Assembly (NCBI GenBank): GCA_030549955.1
Contig: JAUQQI010000234.1
Coordinates: 1 to 8,834, forward strand
Source: Chloroflexota bacterium
GTDB lineage: Bacteria; Chloroflexota; Dehalococcoidia; JAUQQI01
Direction: 5' to 3'
DNA: 8,834 bases
Position numbers and translations under genes: made by a program. This document shows positions 4,961 to 8,834 of this stretch, piece after piece (within the stretch, counting starts at the first letter, position 1; the number at the start of each line of letters is the position of its first letter). The notes under the pieces were generated by a model. That model was not told where the DNA came from and did not search any database. It saw only the letters and a list, made by a program, of their open reading frames with translations.

Positions 4961-6911
4961 ATTCCAGGTCCAGAAGCACCGCCCCCTTCGGGACCTTATC
5001 CCCCTCCCGGAAATAGACCCGTCGAACTGTTCCTGACCTTGGGGCGTGGACCACATGCTCCATCTTCATTGCCTCGAGCACAGCAACCGGTTGCAGGGCT
5101 TCAACCCGGTCACCCTCCTGAACCCCCAGCTTAACCAGGATTCCTGGCAGGGGCGCAATGAGCCCTTCGAATCCCCCGCCCCCGGCTGTAACCGGTCCCG
5201 CGCCCGCCTTTCGGCCGGGCTCGAAGACGTACCGGCGCCCGGCATCGAAGACCTCAATGGCCGTCGGGGTCCGCACCGCCCAGACAACCCGTCGCTCGCT
5301 CCCGTTTTCGACAATAAACCGGGCGGGCCGGGACCGCTCGGGCCGGACGAAGAAAATACCGGCCGGCGACTGAACCTCCCACCCGTCGCCGGCTCCGAGA
5401 CGGCCGACCTGCAGCTCGACCGCTCGACCCTGGTAAGAAAGGCTGGCGGCGGTCGATATCCCCGGCAGCCGCCAGGCATCGGCCTGCCAGGGGCTTATCG
5501 GACGGGGCCCTTTCAGGCCGACGACGGCGGCCGCGGCGAGCGCCTCGCCCGATGGGGCTTCCGGCGGCGAATGGTGCCTTAAGTGGGTTTCAATGAAGTC
5601 AGTAAACGTCCGGCCAGCCTGGAACTCCGGGTGGCCGGTGATATCGAGGAGAAAGCCCACATTGCTGGCAACCCCAAGGACAGCGTAGCGGCTCAGGGCC
5701 CACCGGAGCCGTCCGACGGCCGTGGCGCGGTCCGGGCCGTAGACCACCAGCTTTCCGAGCATCGGGTCATACCGGAGGCTTAAGGTCATCGGGGCCTCGA
5801 CCCCGACGTCGTTGCGGATGCCGGCCCCAGCCGGGGGTTCGAAGACAAGCAGTTCGCCCCCAGCCGGCAAAAAACCGGCCGTCGGGTCCTCGGCGTAAAT
5901 CCGGGCCTCGATCGCATGGCCCCGGAGGGAGATATCTGCCTGGGTCACCGGAAGCCGGTCGCCCCCGGCCACCAGGAGCTGAAGCTGGACCAGGTCGAGC
6001 CCCGTCACCAGTTCGGTCACCGGATGCTCGACCTGCAGGCGGGTGTTCATCTCCAGGAAGTAAAAGTCCCCGTCAGGCCCGACCAGGAATTCAACTGTGC
6101 CAGCGTTGACGTACCCAACGGCCCGGGCAAAGACTACCGCGGCGGCGGTAAGCTTTTCGCGGAGCCCCGGACCGATCCCTGGCGAAGGGGCCTCTTCGAT
6201 CACCTTCTGATGCCGCCGCTGGACCGAGCATTCCCGTTCGAAAAGGTGGACGACATTGCCATGGCTGTCGGCGAGGATCTGGACCTCCACGTGGCGGGCC
6301 GGGCTGACGACTTTTTCAAGGAAGAGGCGGGGGTCGCCGAAGGCTCCGAGGGCCTCCCGGCGGGCGCTGGCCAGAGCCCCGGCAAGTTCCTGGCGGGTTC
6401 GGACCAGCCGCATCCCCCGCCCGCCGCCCCCAGCCGCGGCCTTGATCATCACCGGAAATCCGAGCCGTTCGGCCGCCTCAATGAGGGCGTCGTCCGACTG
6501 GTCGTCGCCGTCGTAGCCCGGCACCGTTGGGATTCCGGCGTTTCGGGCGATAATCTTCGCCCTGACCTTATCCCCGGCAAGTCGGATCGCTTCCGGCGGG
6601 GGGCCAATGAAGGTCAGCCCGGCCGCGGCGCAGGCGGCCGCAAAATCCGGGTTTTCGGCCAGAAACCCATACCCGGGATGGACGGCGTCGGCCCCGGCCC
6701 TCAGGGCGATTTGGATAATCCTCGAACCGTTCAGGTAGCTGGCCTCAGGTTCGGGCGGCCCGACCTCATACGCCTCGTCGACCCACCGGGTGTGGGGGGC
6801 ATTCCGGTCGGCCTCGGAAAAGATTCCGACGGTCTTCAGGCCCAGCTCCTGACAGGCCTGGGCAATCCGAATGGCGATTTCGCCCCGATTTGCGACCAGG
6901 ACCTTTCTCAC
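4959..6911 (-). CDS. liuD: Methylcrotonyl-CoA carboxylase alpha subunit (biotin carboxylase + BCCP)
   Basis: Carboxylates its own biotin with ATP and bicarbonate, then presents it to the beta subunit, which carboxylates 3-methylcrotonyl-CoA to 3-methylglutaconyl-CoA. The chain has 650 residues, usual for an acyl-CoA carboxylase alpha subunit. Domains: biotin carboxylase N-domain from MRKVLVANRGEIAIRI at 1-16; ATP-grasp glycine loop KAAAGGGGRG at 157-166; active-site strand EMNTRLQVEHPVTE at 287-300 (Glu287, Asn289, Arg291, Glu295); Arg337 in EARIYAED; a linker/BT region at about 450-570; and a C-terminal biotinyl domain with EAMKM at 613-617, where Lys616 carries biotin. The start is a GTG at 6911 that overlaps the hydratase stop by 4 nt (GTGA). 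Operon context with the beta subunit, hydratase and lyase favours methylcrotonyl-CoA over propionyl- or geranyl-CoA. The sequence of this subunit alone would not settle the substrate. Confidence 0.95.
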   Translation of the reverse strand: MRKVLVANRGEIAIRIAQACQELGLKTVGIFSEADRNAPHTRWVDEAYEVGPPEPEASYLNGSRIIQIALRAGADAVHPGYGFLAENPDFAAACAAAGLTFIGPPPEAIRLAGDKVRAKIIARNAGIPTVPGYDGDDQSDDALIEAAERLGFPVMIKAAAGGGGRGMRLVRTRQELAGALASARREALGAFGDPRLFLEKVVSPARHVEVQILADSHGNVVHLFERECSVQRRHQKVIEEAPSPGIGPGLREKLTAAAVVFARAVGYVNAGTVEFLVGPDGDFYFLEMNTRLQVEHPVTELVTGLDLVQLQLLVAGGDRLPVTQADISLRGHAIEARIYAEDPTAGFLPAGGELLVFEPPAGAGIRNDVGVEAPMTLSLRYDPMLGKLVVYGPDRATAVGRLRWALSRYAVLGVASNVGFLLDITGHPEFQAGRTFTDFIETHLRHHSPPEAPSGEALAAAAVVGLKGPRPISPWQADAWRLPGISTAASLSYQGRAVELQVGRLGAGDGWEVQSPAGIFFVRPERSRPARFIVENGSERRVVWAVRTPTAIEVFDAGRRYVFEPGRKAGAGPVTAGGGGFEGLIAPLPGILVKLGVQEGDRVEALQPVAVLEAMKMEHVVHAPRSGTVRRVYFREGDKVPKGAVLLDLE

Positions 6912-7711
6912 GGCTCGACCCAGGGCGGTAGCCGGCGCTCAAGAAACGCCCGGATCCCGGCCTGCCCCTCCTCGCTGACCCGCAGGCTGGCGATGAGTTC
7001 CGCGGTGTAGCGGCGGGCCGCGGTGGGGTCCAGACGCGGAACTTCGAGGGCGAGGCGTTTGGCGGCCTCCACCGCCCGTGGCCCGCCCCGCCGGATGTGG
7101 CCGATGACGTTCTCAACGGCGGCATCGAGCTCGTCGGCGTCCACGACCTTATGAATGAGACCGAGTTCCCGGGCCCGCTCGGCGTCGATGGCCTCACCGG
7201 TTATAAACAAAGCCCGGGCATGGCCCTGGCCAATTTTCCGAATCACGTAGGGGGATATGATGGCGGGCACGATGCCGAGGCGGACCTCGGTCAGGCTGAA
7301 GCGGGCCTCCCGCACTGCAATGGCGACGTCGCAGGCCGCGATAACCCCGATGCCGCCGGCAAAAGCCGACCCGTTGACCCGGGCCACAACGGGCTTCGGG
7401 CAGTTTTCGATGGTCTCGAGCATGTCGGCCAGGCGCAGGGCGTCGGCCACGTTCTCTTCAAAGGTCCACGAGAGGGCGGCCTGCATCCAGTTCAGGTCGG
7501 CCCCGGCGCAGAAGGTGCGTCCCCGGGCCCCGATGACCACGACCCGCACGTCGGGCATCGCCGCCGCATCCTGGACGCACCGCCGGACCGAATCCATGGT
7601 CTCCCCGTTGAGGGCGTTGTGCACCTCCGGCCGGTTAAGCCAGACCCGCAGGACGTCCCCGTCCCGTTCGACCGCCAGATGCGGGTAGGTCGGCACTGAC
7701 TCCTGCGTCAT
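6908..7711 (-). CDS. liuC: Methylglutaconyl-CoA hydratase, enoyl-CoA hydratase family
   Basis: Crotonase-fold enzyme that adds water to 3-methylglutaconyl-CoA to give 3-hydroxy-3-methylglutaryl-CoA, the step between the carboxylase and the lyase encoded beside it. At 267 residues it is normal length. The oxyanion hole is formed by CAGADLNWM at 68-76, the first loop typical of LiuC-type proteins, and by SAFAGGIGV at 115-123. Glu142 in SLTEVRLGIVPA corresponds to the second catalytic Glu of crotonase. The position of the first catalytic Glu is Gly122 here, which I recall as normal for bacterial LiuC relatives. The start is an ATG at 7711 with AAAGGA at 7726-7721, 9 nt upstream. It follows the beta subunit after 42 bp and overlaps the alpha subunit by 4 bp. 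The substrate assignment rests mainly on context, and another enoyl-CoA hydratase specificity is possible. Confidence 0.9.
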   Translation of the reverse strand: MTQESVPTYPHLAVERDGDVLRVWLNRPEVHNALNGETMDSVRRCVQDAAAMPDVRVVVIGARGRTFCAGADLNWMQAALSWTFEENVADALRLADMLETIENCPKPVVARVNGSAFAGGIGVIAACDVAIAVREARFSLTEVRLGIVPAIISPYVIRKIGQGHARALFITGEAIDAERARELGLIHKVVDADELDAAVENVIGHIRRGGPRAVEAAKRLALEVPRLDPTAARRYTAELIASLRVSEEGQAGIRAFLERRLPPWVEP

Positions 7712-7753
7712 TTCAGCTTATCCTTTCGGTTTCTTGTCCGGCGGGCAGTAAGG

Positions 7754-8834
7754 CTACATGCGGAAAACGCCCATAAACTCCGGCCCCGGAATCGGCGCAT
7801 TCAGGGCCGCCGCAAGGCCCATCCCAAGAACCCGCCGGGTGTCGACCGGGTCGATTATACCGTCATCCCACAGCCGGGCGGTGCTATAATAGGGGCTTCC
7901 CTCGTACTCGTACCGCTCGAGGATCGGGGCCATGAAGGCCTCCTGTTCCTCGTCGGTCATCGTCTGCCCCTGAGCCCGGAGCGCCTCCAGCCGAATTGTC
8001 AGAAGCACACTCGCCGCCTGCTGACCGCCCATGACTGAGATCCGGGCGTTCGGCCACATCCACAGAAACCTCGGCGAATAAGCCCGCCCGCACATCGCGT
8101 AGTTCCCGGCCCCGAAAGAGCCGCCGATAATGACCGTAAACTTCGGCACCTGGGCGTTCGCCACGGCCATAACCATCTTGGCCCCGTCCTTGGCGATGCC
8201 CCGGTTTTCATACTCCTTCCCAACCATGAAGCCCGTGATATTTTGCAGGAAGACCAGCGGAATCCGACGCTGAGAGCAAATTTCGATAAACTGGGCCCCC
8301 TTGAGGGCGCTCTCGGAGAAGAGGACCCCGTTGTTGGCGAGAATTCCGACGGGGTAGCCGTAGATGCGGGCGAACCCGCAGACCAGTGTGTCCCCGTAGA
8401 GGGGCTTGAACTCGTGAAACCGGCTCCCGTCCACGATCCGGGCGACCACTTCCCGGACGTCAAAGCTCCGCCGGAGGTCCCGGGGGACTATCCCGTAAAT
8501 TTCAGCCGGGTCGTAGCGGGGCTCCTCAGGCTCGGTGATTTCCCAGGGCGGGTCGGGTTTTCTAATGTGAAGGTTGGCGATGATATCCCGGGCGATGGCC
8601 AGGGCATGCTCGTCGTCGGTGGCATAGTGGTCGGTCACCCCCGATATGCGGCAGTGGACATCAGCCCCGCCGAGCTCCTCGGCCGAAACCTCCTCGCCGG
8701 TGGCGGCCTTGACCAGGGGCGGACCGCCCAGGAAGACGGTTCCGGTGCCCCGGACGATGACCGTCTCGTCGCTCATGGCCGGCACGTAGGCCCCGCCGGC
8801 GGTGCCCGGACCCATCATCACCGCAATCTGAGGG
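7754..8834 (-). CDS. liuB: Methylcrotonyl-CoA carboxylase beta subunit (carboxyltransferase), 5' end missing
   Basis: Transfers the carboxyl group from carboxybiotin to 3-methylcrotonyl-CoA. The frame is open through the right edge, so the start and roughly the first third of the protein lie outside and only 359 C-terminal residues are present. The fragment opens with [20 protein letters not shown], the end of the N-terminal crotonase-fold domain. It continues through the complete C-terminal domain: [21 protein letters not shown] (fragment residues about 159-179), [10 protein letters not shown] at 196-205, GIAKDGAKM at 212-220, [20 protein letters not shown] at 235-254, [12 protein letters not shown] at 259-270 and [13 protein letters not shown] near the end. 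The [18 protein letters not shown] and [14 protein letters not shown] combination is that of methylcrotonyl- or geranyl-CoA carboxylases rather than propionyl-CoA carboxylase. The adjacent HMG-CoA lyase favours methylcrotonyl-CoA. It is the first visible gene of the operon, and the operon promoter is beyond the edge. Confidence 0.95.
   Translation of the reverse strand, partial: PQIAVMMGPGTAGGAYVPAMSDETVIVRGTGTVFLGGPPLVKAATGEEVSAEELGGADVHCRISGVTDHYATDDEHALAIARDIIANLHIRKPDPPWEITEPEEPRYDPAEIYGIVPRDLRRSFDVREVVARIVDGSRFHEFKPLYGDTLVCGFARIYGYPVGILANNGVLFSESALKGAQFIEICSQRRIPLVFLQNITGFMVGKEYENRGIAKDGAKMVMAVANAQVPKFTVIIGGSFGAGNYAMCGRAYSPRFLWMWPNARISVMGGQQAASVLLTIRLEALRAQGQTMTDEEQEAFMAPILERYEYEGSPYYSTARLWDDGIIDPVDTRRVLGMGLAAALNAPIPGPEFMGVFRM

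Noticed and set aside
5916..7010. A 364-codon open frame on plus
   Set aside because: It lies opposite the biotin-carboxylase subunit, whose domain signatures are continuous over the same bases. It has no recognisable motif or SD. Long antisense frames are expected in GC-rich coding DNA.

Overview
The window is GC-rich bacterial DNA. Its coding density is high, its Shine-Dalgarno sites are AGGAGG-like, and its promoters are sigma70-type (TTGACG / TATAAT). GTG starts are frequent: the FAD oxidoreductase, nth, the HMG-CoA lyase and the biotin-carboxylase subunit all begin with GTG. The phylum cannot be fixed from sequence alone. The gene content suits an organism that degrades branched-chain amino acids, and a GC-rich Gram-positive or Chloroflexota-like lineage is only a guess. 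No phage, transposon, CRISPR or plasmid functions are visible, and no stretch of 300 bases lacks a gene.

Left part (1-2100): a structured leader (about 80-180) precedes bioY (192-794, plus), the substrate-binding membrane component of a biotin ECF transporter. bioY converges, with a 17-bp gap, on a monocistronic D-amino-acid-oxidase-fold FAD oxidoreductase (812-2017, minus) that has its own extended -10 promoter.

Middle part (2100-3275), all on minus: a tRNA with CAU anticodon (probably elongator Met, possibly Ile2) and tRNA-Asn(GUU). Each has its own consensus promoter and intrinsic terminator. nth (endonuclease III, 4Fe-4S base-excision repair glycosylase) sits between them.

Right part (3241-8834), all on minus and read right to left: a tightly packed operon in the order of the Pseudomonas liuBCDE genes. 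It encodes the carboxyltransferase (beta) subunit of methylcrotonyl-CoA carboxylase (cut by the right edge), methylglutaconyl-CoA hydratase, the biotin-carboxylase/BCCP (alpha) subunit, and HMG-CoA lyase. Together they would convert 3-methylcrotonyl-CoA, from leucine via isovaleryl-CoA, to acetyl-CoA plus acetoacetate. A GT2 polyprenyl-phosphate-type glycosyltransferase follows 11 bp behind the lyase. The isovaleryl-CoA dehydrogenase expected at the head of such an operon would lie beyond the right edge. The carboxylase needs biotin, so the biotin importer at the left end is metabolically consistent, although it is a separate transcription unit.

I did not find a clearly new biological system. 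The points most worth a second look are a perfect 36-nt palindrome that combines the GT2 stop codon, a hairpin and the tRNA-Asn -35 box; the structured bioY leader; and nth, which lacks a visible promoter or ribosome-binding site and starts against a hairpin just behind a terminator.
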